Positions 1 through 12,089 of a stretch of DNA of 64,000 nucleotides are shown piece after piece. A program made the position numbers and the translations under genes. This DNA is from Ailanthus altissimus (taxonomy: Eukaryota; Streptophyta; Magnoliopsida; Sapindales; Simaroubaceae). Location of the stretch: assembly GCA_946807835.1 (NCBI GenBank), contig OX327683.1, positions 5,461,001 through 5,525,000 on the forward strand. The letters run 5' to 3'. Positions within the stretch are counted from its first letter, which is position 1, and the number at the start of each line of letters is the position of its first letter. The notes under the pieces are model-generated. The model saw only the letters and a list, made by a program, of their open reading frames with translations. It did no database searches and was not told the origin of the DNA.

Positions 1-1146
1 TACTAATACTAATGGGTCTACACAATTAAATTTAAAAATATGTCAATGTACAAATTCAATTTCAAAATCGGCACAGCACAGATTGATACTCCTACAAAAC
101 CTCTATCCCAACCCACATTTTCTTGTTTCAAGTTTTTAATATTTTTATTTATGATTTTTTTTTTTAAAAATAGAAACCCTATATCTATTTTGCTAAAGTA
201 TATTTTACGTAAATATGCCCCAACCTTAAGACATATTACAAGATTAAGCATGATAATGCTTCTAACTGCAAGTAATTTAAAAAATTCTCTCACCTTGATA
301 TCAAAGAACATAAATTTAAGATCTTTTGACAAGCTTGTCTTTTGCATTAGTTGGATGTTGCATTTCTCATCATATAGATTAAAGTGGTTTATATAACTTA
401 ATATGTTATAGTGAATGAATGAATCATGGTCCTCTCTTTAAAGATTTGAACAAGTTTTATAATTTTCAATAACATGGATATATAATGCAATTGAACTACA
501 ATTAAAACAATTTATGTTCTTTTAAAGGGATTTGTCCTACTATTAATTTGTAGAAGGGTTCTAGTTAAACTCATCTACTCTTTTGATAAATCCTTCTTTA
601 TGTTAAAGAAAAATTTATCAATTAAAATCAAACTCAAATTTCCAATTTGATTCCTTCCTATCTTCATGCAATATCTATAACCCATTTGTAAAAATTGAGG
701 GTTAATGGAAATATATAACCTATTTGAAGGGTGGATGTAAAGCTAAACAGAGCTTTCTAATTTAAATTCCCGAGCTCACTTTACATAAAACTCTTTGATT
801 AAATAAAGGAATTTAGACTGGGCATGTGATTGTATATATTTACCACTACCACCTACCAGTGATCAACATGTTAACCTCTTCTTAGTAAGTTCTAGGGAGT
901 TTTCATTATTTCAAAAGCATCTTTTATGCTTTTGCTTCTTATTATCGCCTTTGATTCATGAGTTTTTACGTGTCAATGACATGTCCCCTCTCCAAATACA
1001 CCTTAAGGTGTTCCATTTACTTCAGTTACTCTCCTAAATCACATGACACCTCCTTATACTCTCAAACTTTATGATATTTTTCTTATTTAAAACCTCTTGT
1101 ACTCTAAGACAAATTATCATCGGTCCCAAAAAGTAAGAGAAGGTTT
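1..1146. other. AT-rich intergenic, no gene seen
   Basis: No supported gene. Two overlapping open frames on opposite strands near 18-396 are low-complexity and resemble no family I know. The stretch ends at the target duplication of the first MULE. Confidence 0.6.
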
Positions 1147-1155
1147 TTTAACAAA
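1147..1155. repeat. Left target site duplication of MULE copy 1
   Basis: TTTAACAAA directly precedes the element. The matching TTTTACAAA follows the right end at 8988-8996. They differ at one of nine positions. Nine-base duplications are typical of Mutator-like elements. Confidence 0.65.
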
Positions 1156-1568
1156 AGAAAATTGATCGATTTATTTTTTAATATATAAATTATTTTAATC
1201 GAGTCAAAATAATTTATACATTTTTAATCAATTATATATATTTTTTATTTTATCTTTTTATATTAAATAAAATAAAAAAAATAATTCTTATTTTTTTTCA
1301 TTTTTCTCCATCATACTTTTTCATTCTCTTTTCACTTTTTCACTTTTTTCTCATAGTCACTTTCTCTCTCTCACAGCGCTTTACCTCTCACGGCGGTCCT
1401 GCCTCCCTCTCTCTCATAACGGCAGAACAAAGTTAATATGTATTTATAAATTAATTTTTTTTATTTTTGAGTATTATACTTTATATTAGTTAAAAATATG
1501 TAAAAATGTGTAAATTTAGACGACAGAAAGTTAAAAATGTGTGTAGATTGTATTCGACATATTTTTTA

Positions 1569-1680
1569 GGGTAAGATGCGGCGATGCGTGCGTCTACGCG
1601 CTGCTAGGGGCGGCGAGTAGACGCACGCCGCTTGGCGCACCCAGCAGCGCATAGACGCACGCGCCGCCGCGTCTTACCCC
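1569..1680. repeat. GC-rich hairpin near left end of MULE copy 1
   Basis: The arms at about 1569-1605 and 1643-1680 are reverse complements with few mismatches. They run from GGGTAAGATGCGGCG to CGCCGCCGCGTCTTACCC. The block is strongly GC- and CpG-rich inside a very AT-rich element, and the same structure, enlarged, occurs at 44958-45160 in copy 2. Its function is unknown. Confidence 0.8.
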
Positions 1681-1942
1681 AAAAATTTCCATTTTTTAAT
1701 TTTTTTTAATTAATTAATGTTGTTTATGTTTATTCATAATTATTTAATTTAATAATTTAATTTGGTTAATAATTATGTAAATAGTCTAAGTTGTTAGTTA
1801 TAATTAAATTAAATTTTGATTATATGTTATGTTGATTATTTTTTTGTTAATATTAATAATTTTTTAATTTTTTCAGGAAGGAGAATGTCATGAAAGAATA
1901 TGTAATTGCTGAAAAAAAAATTTCTACCAAGCAAACGTACAT

Positions 1943-4786
1943 ATGTACTCGAAGTTATGGGTTATACGAAATATAAAAAATAAATTGACTTCAAGGCAGG
2001 TAGAAATATTTAGAACCATATGTTTTGATAGTTTATTGAATGTATCAAATATTTCATTCTCAGATATTTTAGCACATAAGATTTTATTAAGACGTGTGCA
2101 TACCAAAAATTTATATGAAAAATTATGGTTCTATATAGGTAAAAGACGTATTATATTTTCTCATCAAGATTTTTATTTGATTACTGGTGAGAGGATGGGG
2201 GATTATCCTGTAGTAAGTGGGTTAGGTGATAGACTTTGTCATAAATATTTTTCGGGTAGAAGTCAGTTGACTTACAAGGATTTGGATCAGTGGTTCGGCA
2301 GCATTACATTTGATGATGATGTAGATGCAATAAAAATGTGTCTATTTTATGTATTTCATAAATTAATAATGCCACGTGATCGAAATAGAATCATACAATA
2401 TTTTGTACTTCGTCTGGTAGATAATTTAGATGAGTTTAATGTCTATCCTTGGGGCACGATTGCATGGACTGTACTCTACAATAGTTTATGCACGGCTCTA
2501 ATTAAAAAGTTGGCGAAGGTAAAAAAAACAGGAGCTGGGAATATAGAATCATACAACTTATACTCATTTTGTCATGCATTCTTGGTAAGTAATTCTATCT
2601 TTTTGATTCATTATGATAAAGAAAAATTTATTTTGTTGGAATTGTAATTTAAATTTATTATCATCTCAGGTGTGGATCTACGAGGTGATCTCGAGGTGTG
2701 GGGAGTTGTTTGCCAATAGGAATGGAGATTATTTTTCTCGTATTCTAAATTGGTCTGGCACGAACACCCCATTATACGAAAATATCGTAGATGTCCTCTT
2801 CGATGGTGTTGGGGTATGCTTTTATGTTCAACAAAAAATATATATAGCTTTCTTATAATTTGTGTTATATTTTTTAATAATGATTAATAAATCTAAAATA
2901 TTATAAAGGTTTTGGAGGTTCATAGGAAGTTGATACCTCGCAAACATGAGAAGACTGCAGACTATCGCGCGGCGGTAAACTTTTACATTCTATCGAGAAA
3001 ATGGGGAGGGAGTCTTAAGTTGGAGACAGTTGATATCCCGAACACCTAATTCACCTATCATCTGCAGCATCTCGACGAATTTCAAGCCCCGCCAGCGACT
3101 GAATCAATGGTATAATAATTTAAATTTTTTTCCTTGAATTATCTGATGCTTTTGTTACTGGTTAGTATTAGCCAATGAAAATTGATTATAATAACTTATG
3201 TATAGTTTCAATCCGGCACGTCAACATCACAGTATGAAATCTTAGAGAAGAAGATGGATGATCTTGAAGAAAGGATATTTACCAGGATTGATAAGAGTAA
3301 CGCAGAGCTTTCAGCCAAGATTGATAAGGTTGAAGAAAATATCTTGCATCAGATATCTCTCTTGATGCAACAGCTTAAACCAGCTAATATCTCCGAGGAT
3401 GTAGGGCAGAGTATGGTACGTTTTAAACCTAAAATATATTGAATACAACGTTTAACAAGTCAATACATTAACCGGTATTGTTTGGTTTTGTAGGCTGCCG
3501 AATTCATGGCTGCCGACTTTCATACATTTGCTCCTGCCAGCGAGTCTTAGCATCAATCATTTGCTCCTGTTGCTGATAGCCCTACAAGCTTAAAAATTAT
3601 ACCTACTTCAATGAGTGAAAACATAAGTAGGTATGGGCGCCTTCGCAAGAAGGCAGCAGCTCAAGTCAGTCCATATACCAATCCGTTAAAACAGTCCGCG
3701 AATAAGAAACTTGTGGAATTGCAAGTAGGACCTACTATTGACATAAACTGGCAACTGATTCCTATTGATCAGAGTAAATATGTTGAGCTTCTGGATTGGA
3801 TAAAAAATAATGACCCAACACAACGGGCTCATTTGCACAGACTCGATCCGAACAATACATGGTTTAATGAGATACTACAAAATTGGCTTGACGATTTAGT
3901 GAGGATTTATTTTAAATTTTTTTCGTTTTGTGAATTGTCTAATAATATCAAAACTTATACATATTCTGTGTGTTTTGCAGCATATAAGTGAATATTTGAA
4001 GGTTTTGTGTTTGCGTTAAAGAACGTTTTCTGACATGTACTTACAGGATTGTATAACTGCATATGCATATTTCTACGTAAGTTATTATATTACCCGTTTA
4101 TTGTGCATATAATATTATTGACTTTAACTATTATTGATTTTAACGAGTATCTTTTATTTGTGTTTAGGAGTATATTCGACAAATGTGGAAAACGTCCTTC
4201 ACTGCCAAAAATTCAGATAATGACTGGCTTCAAATATTGTTGGCTTATACACTCGAAACAAAGACCGAGTTATTTGGCGCTCAACCATGGGCATCGGTTA
4301 ATAAGGTATTTTTTAAGAATAATAATGACTTTTTACTGTGCATGTAACAACATTAAGTTAAAAATAATACCATAATTATTTTTGTAGGTATATATTCCTC
4401 TGAATATCAATCAAGAACATTGAATTGTAGCGCAACTCGACCTTGCTCAGTTTGCAATCGTTCTTTATGATTCCAGCGTGAACGGCCATTCAAACGAGTC
4501 CATCATGAAATTTATAGAACCTCTATGTGTTGCAATACCTTTGTACCTTCAAAGGTGTAGAATTTATAGTTTGAGGGGCATAGAAAGCCCAAATTTGTTC
4601 CCTTGGCCGATGACTCGTATCCAGGATAATGTGCTGCAACAAAAGGTCGGGAGCGGAGACTGTGGCATCTTCTCCTGTATGTATATTGACTATCTTATGT
4701 TAGGTCGGTCATTTGACTCGTTCCCTGACATTGGTACCTTTTATAGACAGAAGATGGCCGTTGATTTATGGACTACAGCTTCATAA
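1943..4786 (+). pseudogene. Ulp1-like (C48) cysteine protease gene of MULE copy 1, degraded
   Basis: Eight exons, all joined in phase 0, can be drawn with GT-AG introns: 1943-2584, 2670-2813, 2909-3109, 3206-3415, 3494-3898, 3981-4076, 4168-4305 and 4388-4786 (745 codons). Exon 1 resembles the DUF1985 region found in plant transposon Ulp1 proteins (FSHQDFYLITG, then MGDYP). Exon 4 is a heptad-rich coiled coil (KKMDDLEERI to LLMQQLK). Exon 8 has the protease signature: His in NQEH, Asp in LYDSS, an upstream QQ pair and Cys in SGDCGIF. Known family members are SUMO or ubiquitin-like protein proteases. Four stops interrupt the frame: TAA 3047, TAG 3548, TAA 4017 and TGA 4421. The last directly follows the catalytic His. 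The true start probably lies upstream, because copy 2 has ACG at the 1943 ATG and copy 1 has a two-base A-run indel just before it. Confidence 0.85.
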
Positions 4787-5555
4787 ATATTTCGTACTAT
4801 AATTTATTTACATGCATTTATTTGTGTGTATAATTGATATACCATAATTGTTTTGGGTGTATGTATGCGGAAGTATTTTTGCAGTTTGATAGAAGTGTGA
4901 TTTAATCAATATGCATTGATTTTGGTGTATAATTATTTGTGGGCGTTGATTTGAGTGTATGTATGTGAAAATGATTTTACAGTTTGATAGAAGTGTGTTT
5001 ATTCAATATGGCAGATTTAGGATCATCCATATTATAAAGGAGATTCTGTCAAAAATTTTGCGAAAATTATCAATATTAATACAAAAGACAAGTGCATTAA
5101 AATAAAATAAATAAGTATGTAATACACAGTACAAGTGCATTATAAAATAAGTGAATTACAAAATAAGTGCGATACAAAATAAGTGAAATTCAAAATAAGT
5201 GCATTACAAAATAAGTGAATTACAAATTAAGTGAATTACAAAAAAGTGTATTACAAAATAAGTGAATTACAAAAGTGACGAAACTCGACTCTCATACTTA
5301 ATTAAGCCTTATGGTATAGCTCTTTCTCTTATTTTTTTAGATCCGTCTGAAATAAAAAAATATTTAAATATTAGTCTTATATTATACACAATTAAATATC
5401 ATTAAGGTAAATATTTATAAATGAATATACATCACATGCTCTGTAAAGGTACAGAGTTTCGACACGTTTGTCAATTATGTCCATGTTGTCTACAACGACT
5501 ACATATATTCTTTGATGGTTCCTCTCCTTGAGATAGAATCCGATTCATCCGATGT
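4787..5555. other. Non-coding spacer between the two MULE genes
   Basis: This is the 3' space between two convergent genes. It holds the short tandem array at 5130-5275 and otherwise nothing recognisable. It aligns with 48268-49035 in copy 2. Confidence 0.6.
5130..5275. repeat. Short tandem array, ~17-bp unit
   Basis: About eight degenerate copies of a unit like ACAAAATAAGTGAATT lie head to tail. The corresponding place in copy 2 (about 48619-48692) has only about four, so the array length differs between the two MULEs. Confidence 0.8.
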
Positions 5556-7921
5556 CTACCTGACTGACAACGTGCTATCGGAGGCTGAATGTCTATATTT
5601 TTCAAAATACTCTGGGACTATCCAATCTAATACTTGACCAACCGAAAGTATTGGCTCACTATAGGCACGGAATAAAGTCTCAGATGTGTAATAAGTTGAA
5701 CAATGACTCTCGTGCGATAATCTGATGTATCTGCATGCGGCGAGTATATGGGAATAAGGCAGTTGCTGATAATCAAACTTTCGACAGCTGCATATTCTTT
5801 CGCCAATGTCTACAATCCAGTTTACTCCACCATCTATAACTATAAATCGTAAATCATCAACAGGAGAAATGGTCATTCGACTTACCTTATCGTTATGTTT
5901 CATGACTTTATGATGTGCCCAGTTTGTCAAGACATTGGTCATATTTTGTGATGCCAATCGTCTATGGTAAAACCACAATTGCGTTAGCTCCCGCATCCAC
6001 TCCACCAAATTAGTCACCGGAAGCTTTCTTACTTCTTTTGCAACTGCATTAATGCTCTCAGCGATATTAGTAGTCATAATGTCATACCTTCTAAAAGCAC
6101 TAGATGATCGTGCCCATCTCACCGTACCAACATCTTCCTCAAAATACTTCATCATGTTAGGTCTCATTTGTCGCATCTTGTTTAATTGGTATTGAAAATT
6201 ATGGACACAATAAGCCTTGGCAGTAGTGAAGTAGGTAGATAGGTATACCCCTTTTTTAGACTTATCTAATGGTAACTTGTATTTTGTCATCAAATTTTCT
6301 TTCAAATGATATATGCAGAACCCATGATATGCATGAGGAAACACGCCCCATATAGCCCTCTCAATACTGGCATGTCGATCAGATATAAAAACAAGATTCT
6401 GATGATCTACAATAACTCCTCGCAGTTTAACCATAAACCACTCCCAAGAAGTATCATTTTCTGAGTTAGCAATTCCCCAAGCCAATGGATAAATCTGATT
6501 GTTTCCATCTTTACAAACGGCCACAAACATTGTACCAAGATAGGAACTTTTCAAAAATGTTCCGTCTACTACAACTACCAGTCGGATTAATGAATTAAAA
6601 CCTCTAATGTAGGGTCCTAACGCCATAAAGAAATACTTGAAGTGATTATCCGCGTCAGTTTCCAAATGAGTAACCGTACCTGGGTTATTTTGTTGCAACA
6701 CATAGCTGTATGCAAGAAGGAATCTCAACAAATCCTCAGAAGTACCTCTTATCAATCTTAATGCACACTCCCTAGCGCGCCAAGCATTAGTATAGGTTAT
6801 CTGAACACCTAATTGTTCACGTATGTCTGCTTGAATGTCTTTCGGCCTATAGTTTCTATTGACCGATGTAAACTTATTTTTTATTACTTTAGCAATAATT
6901 CGACTCTTGACTTGCCCGTGATCATCCCTTAATTGACTCAAAACACAAGTGTGCCCTGTATTTACTCGCCTAACAACAAAAAAATGTCGCCCTTCTGTCG
7001 ACACTGCCCGTAATCTCCACTTGTAGCTGTCATCATCGCATTTCAACTCGAAACAATCTTTGGTGGATTTGTAAACTCTAAAACTCTATTTTTCCTTCAG
7101 TGCAACCATACTTATAGCTTCATGAATTTCATCTTTACTGTTATATAATTTTTCTACAAATACATCACCAATCACATTACAAGAAATTTTTTCCGATACA
7201 TTCAAGTCAAATGGTGGTATTTCAGGCTGAAACTGAAATGAATTTTCTACCTTAACCCTTTCTTTTCTATCATAACCCTCATCATCATCATCATCATTTA
7301 CATCCTCATTCTCTTCATAATCATTATCATAATAATTTCTACAATCATCATCAACCTCGTAACTATTATCATTATTTTCACCAATATCATAGCCAAGATC
7401 AACGCCAACATCTCCATATATCTGACCATGGTCATATGTGTAGCCTTATTATTCGTTGAGCATCGAAAGAGAATAATGATAATCCTCCAAGGAATTTGGA
7501 ATATACACAGGAGTTGTCGATGAGAATTGCCTAGCATAGCCTTTTGTTTTTGCTCCATTGATGTTTCTGCATTATTTTCAGGTCCTCGAGCATCTACTGT
7601 TACACAAAGCGGTGTAGCCATATTATTCTGTAAGCTCAACCACAATATTGCATCATCGTCATTTTCAAGTAGAATGGGTCTCAACTTTATGGTACTTGAA
7701 GGAACCTTAAACTTCAAAGTTACTTTATAATGCACCTAATTAACTCCTAAAAGATGACAAATTCTTTTCAACAACGTTTTGTATCTAATATTTTTCGGAA
7801 CAACCATATGCATATTTTGATATCCAATGTATCTTTCAAAATCATCGCTACAGCTCTCCCATCTTCCCACAAAATATATAATTGTTGAAATTTGTGACAT
7901 ACTTGAAAAAAAATATAACAT
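5556..7921 (-). pseudogene. mudrA-like MULE transposase, copy 1 (nearly intact core)
   Basis: The continuous core frame (7046 down to 5556, about 496 codons) carries the MULE DDE region. VVVDGTFLKSSYLGTM holds the first Asp and FISDRHASIERAI the second, followed by the FPHAYHGFCIYHLKENL region. Near the C-terminus is a SWIM zinc finger, CSCRKFDYQQLPYSH. The usual CxC...CxH pattern has Tyr in place of the third Cys here; copy 2 keeps Cys. Codon 7044-7046 is TTG, not a real start. The frame continues upstream past a TAG (7086-7088, where copy 2 has TGG) through an Asp/Glu-rich linker (about 7260-7440) to an N-terminal part at 7490-7921. That part starts near a Met in SSMSQIST and is broken by a TAG at 7736-7738. 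The product would bind the MULE ends and catalyse transposition. The core looks good, but the stops and the lost SWIM Cys argue against activity. Confidence 0.88.
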
Positions 7922-8636
7922 AATTTTAATTTAATTTTATATTAATTAAATTAAAAAAATATAATTGAATATATAACTATTTATATATATAAAATATATT
8001 TTTATTTTAAATATATAAAATAAATATAATATGCATGTTTAGAAAAAATGAGAGCTATTTGGTGGTGGTGTTATAATGTTGCGGTGGTGTGCAGGAGCAC
8101 CTTGTTACAATCGGTGCTCATCAGGACGGGTTGTACATGAGCACCTTGTTGTTACTGATGCGCACACGACGGCGGCCAACAACAACTATATGTGTAGTCA
8201 TGCGCAGACGCATACTAATCGACCAGCAACAACAATTATATATGGCTCAGCCACAACTCAATCATAACATATATATATCCAAACACTTTAATCATTTATT
8301 TTAATAAATATAAATAATATTATTAATTAAATTAAAATAAAAAAAATCTTATTTTTTTTAAACTTCAGCTATTTTTCTTCACTCTGAATCTTTGATCTTC
8401 GCGTAAAGATGAATCGAGAGATATGAGTTTTGAGAGCAGATCTGTGAGTTTTGAGAATGCACTAAATTTAAGAATCGAATAAAACGAGAGATGATATTGT
8501 GAGGGGGTAATAAAAGAAAAAATATATAAAATTACGATGGTTTATATATTTAAATAAAATAAAAAAATATAAGGAATATTTAATATATAATTATTTATTT
8601 TATTTTTAAATTTATTTATTAAAAATACAAAAAAAA

Positions 8637-8705
8637 TGGTCGCTGGGCACGCGCCTAGCGAGCATTTGCTCGCTGGGCGCACGCCTGGGCGCACCCAGCA
8701 ATCAT
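8637..8705. repeat. GC-rich inverted repeats near right end of MULE copy 1
   Basis: Nested GC-rich palindromic pieces (GGTCGCTGGGC, GCGAGCATTTGCTCGC, GCCCAGCAATCAT) stand out in very AT-rich sequence. Copy 2 has a shorter and cleaner 30-bp palindrome at 51721-51750. Confidence 0.7.
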
Positions 8706-8987
8706 TTTGTGTTTTTATAATTTTTATTATTATTATTTTTAATTATTATTATTATAAATTTACAATCTTTTTATAATTAATTTAAATTTTAATTATTTAA
8801 AAATTTATATTCTTCAGTAATTTATATAAAATAAAATAAAAAATTAAATAACAATAAAAATTATTAAAATTGTAATAAGGGTAAAATAGTAAACATAACG
8901 TATATTTGGTTAATATAATTTAAAATATTTGACTTTGGTTAAAATAAAAATTAATATTAAAATAACGGTCAACTCGGAAAATTTTTC

Positions 8988-8996
8988 TTTTACAAA
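8988..8996. repeat. Right target site duplication of MULE copy 1
   Basis: TTTTACAAA follows the element end and matches 1147-1155 at eight of nine positions. Confidence 0.65.
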
Positions 8997-11900
8997 TACG
9001 AAGACAAAATGGCTAGATTCAAAAAGATTGAAGTAGTGATTAATAGGGAATGGAAGAGACTTGGCCTTCCCTATGAGGTGTCAACCACCTTTGGCCTATG
9101 ATTACAAGACCACTTTGACCTTTCCCTCTATCTAGCAAAAGAGAGGTTTCTTTGAAAAGTTTTTTTTAAAAAAAGAAAAAGAAAAGGTGAACTTCTCATT
9201 GCCATTTATTTTATTTAAGTTGCTGTTAAGATATGCTCAACTTCTTAGGATGCGACTTACCATTCTTTCTTATTATAGAAGAAGGGTTGTTAACCTTAAC
9301 CCTTTGGACCTCATGCTTAGGGTTGCAAAGGGATTTGTTGTTTTTGATATTGTGGTCTACCGTGGTTATGTGATGTTCCATAAGTTCTTACTCTAATTTT
9401 TTTTGTTTCCTCATGGTTTCATAAAGGCAATGGTGATGACTTCTTTGGTCGCTTTACTTATATGGGGTTCTTCCCCAACATAACTAAGTTTTTTTTTAAT
9501 CTCTTTTGTTGCCCTCCTAGTTCTTCAACTTCCTAACTTTTAATTTTTAATGCATCTGCTAGTATTAGAGCCATTCAAGTATCTTTGAAAGGTGAGATTC
9601 TTGAACTTTATGCCTTCATGGAAGACCTTTTAAATGTGCTTTAGGACTTACTATGAAAGGGGACAAAAAAAGACAAGGACACAAAAGAAAAAAAAGAAAG
9701 TATATGAGGACATATTTGAGGGTTCTATACCTGTAGTCTGTTCTACCTCCAAGAGACAAAGGACTTATAAGCCTGCTACTGAAGGTTTGATCCTTAAGAT
9801 TGAAATTTGTCTTAGTTCATTAGCCCATTTCTGTTTGTTATAACGGTGGAAGCACAAAATCATAACTCAACGTGAAAATTTAAAGTAGGCTAATAAAGGG
9901 AATACAAATTAACACGCAACATCATGTCATATTCACGTCAATCACTAATTGGTAATTAATAAAAGGACACGTGGTACCATCTGATAGATTTACATTTTTA
10001 ATATTTATTCTTAGAAAAATATTTTATAATGAAATAGATAATTAAAAAAATATAAAAAAAACCATTGCTATAATTACTATTGCAGCAACAGTTGACTGTT
10101 ACTAGTCATCAGTAACGGTGACTATGGTGGTTGTGAAAATAATCAATATTTATATTATTGGACTCTATTTTTTTAAATCTATACAATGATATGGTCATTT
10201 TTAACAAAAAGAAACAAAAGGAGACCACTACCGCCCTACTGTCAAATAGTGGCATGGTGACTTGCATCGCCACCGCCATTAATAAACTTGGCATCTATTA
10301 ATTTCAGTAGTGGTGGTAGTGCAAGTCATCACACTATCAATTGACAACAGGCGAGAGTGGCTGTCGGTCTCTCCACCTTGTTTGGCTGCCTTTTGATTTA
10401 TTCTTTTATTAAAAATGATCACACTATTGTGTAGATAAAAAAAATTAGAGTCTAATTATGTCTATATCAAATTAAACTATCACCATCAAATTCTTTTACC
10501 ACCAAAAAATTGGTCAACTATAAGTGCTATCAAACAATCAGTGGGTGGCTTTCTAAAAACATTTATTTAAGTTATTAATTTATTTTTGTACTATGTGTTC
10601 TATCAAAATTATACCACTTGAATTCTATTTGTGTAACCAACTTAATAAATAAGAAAAAATATGTTATTGTGTAATAAAATTAGCAAAACCATCAAAATAA
10701 ACAAACATAAACTAATAAACTAGGACAATTTTAGATTTTTTCGAAACTCGTGTGATTAATTTGGGATTAGAGCCAAACTTATGGGACAATAATGTCCTTA
10801 TCCAATTAGAAAATAAGTTGTCTTAGAGCCATGGGGCCTTGAGAGTTGTACAAGAGCCTTTGGAGGTTATAATAGAGCCATTGTAAAGCGTAGTCTTCCT
10901 AGAGAGCATCCTGAAGAATAAAGCCTAAAAGGCCCAGAGAAGAGAGGAAGAAGATGATCTTTCTAGTTAGGGAGAAGAGAAAAAGATCAAGATCCCTGGT
11001 AAGATTAGAGCAAGCTATTATTTTCATATTTTGGTCATATTCTAAGGTTATAAAAGGATTTGCTATGAGAATCTTGGGATCCCAATAGTCTTGGGAATAA
11101 TGGCAATCCAAGTTTTTGAGTAAGTTGCTTTAGGTTCTACATCCTTAAGTAGTAGCAAATAAGTGTCTTAGTGCCTACTTGATGGGGAGAAGTGGTTTGT
11201 CTCATGCGAAAAACTCATGTAATTTGCTCGATTAATGTCAATTATTGAGAATTACTTTTATTAGGTGTTGTGTGTGTGTGCGTGTACGCTTTTGTGCATA
11301 ATTAAATAATTTAATAATAATATATACACATATGTAACATAACAGAATTAATATACATTTAAAATAATTTTATTATACTAATTTTAATTAAAAAAATGAT
11401 AAGTTTCCTTAAATTAGAATAATAACTTTAATTTTAACATAAACTATTTATTGAAACAACCTTGATTCTAAAGTCTTCTTAACTTTAAGCTATATATTTC
11501 AAATTGTTAACACTTAATAATTAAAATTTTTAACATTTATTAGCTTATCCCCTTATAACAATTGTAAACTTCGACCATATATTTATAGCTTACTTTGCCA
11601 CCAAAACAATCAATAAAAAATAAATTAGTATCCAATTGAATGAAGCAGACAAGGCTTGATAAAAGTCAGCAGTAACTTGCTAACCTATTAGCTTATTTTT
11701 TGTGAGTTAATAGTTTATTACCGTGGTTAAATTTGGAGCAAATGGGTGAAATTTGCTTTTGTAAATGCTATAATATAAAGCCCGTCAAATTCAGCCAAAA
11801 ACAAATTTGCTTTTGTTTTAATTTTTCATTTGAAAATTGATTTATCGAATACTAAAGGCCAATAGAAATTCAACAAATGGCGATGATAACTTTTAATAAA

Positions 11901-12089
11901 AAAATAATTAAATATAATATACAAAATGGACGAATTATTTAATATATTATGAAACAATGATTATTTTATAATTTATTCACAATACTTAATTTAGTATTCA
12001 TAAAAATTATTGACACAATTTAAGACATATATTAGATAGATAAAAGTGTTAAGTTTTACTTAGTATAATTTTAAGTTTAACACTTAAAC
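8997..12089. other. Intergenic with unrecognised, possibly coding-derived remnants
   Basis: Nothing certain. The part at about 9003-9843 is less AT-rich and has short plus-strand frames, including a Lys-rich stretch (QKKTRTQKKKKKVYED) at about 9660-9710. It may be debris of a retroelement or transposon gene, but I recognise no domain. At 10740-11260 there is moderately GC-balanced non-repetitive sequence. A (TG)n run lies at about 11263-11284. Confidence 0.4.

Larger units (their letters stand above)
1156..8987. mobile_element. Mutator-like element (Ulp1-carrying MULE), copy 1
   Basis: This is a 7.8-kb element bounded by a 9-bp target duplication. Its left end reads AGAAAATTGATCGATTTA and its right end, reverse complemented, reads GAAAAATTTTCCGAGTTGA, so the terminal inverted repeats are short and imperfect. 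Inside are two convergent genes: an eight-exon Ulp1-type protease gene on the plus strand (1943-4786) and a mudrA-like transposase on the minus strand (5556-7921). GC-rich hairpins lie near both ends. Co-linear similarity to 44552-52032 over nearly the whole length confirms the limits. The layout matches the ULP-carrying MULEs known from Arabidopsis (KAONASHI) and melon (CUMULE). Both genes are damaged, so the copy is probably not autonomous. Confidence 0.9.

Noticed and set aside
40..396. Open frame of 118 codons on the plus strand, overlapping one of 109 on minus
   Set aside because: Low-complexity AT-rich sequence, rich in Phe, Ile, Leu and Lys, no domain, and opposite-strand frames of equal length.
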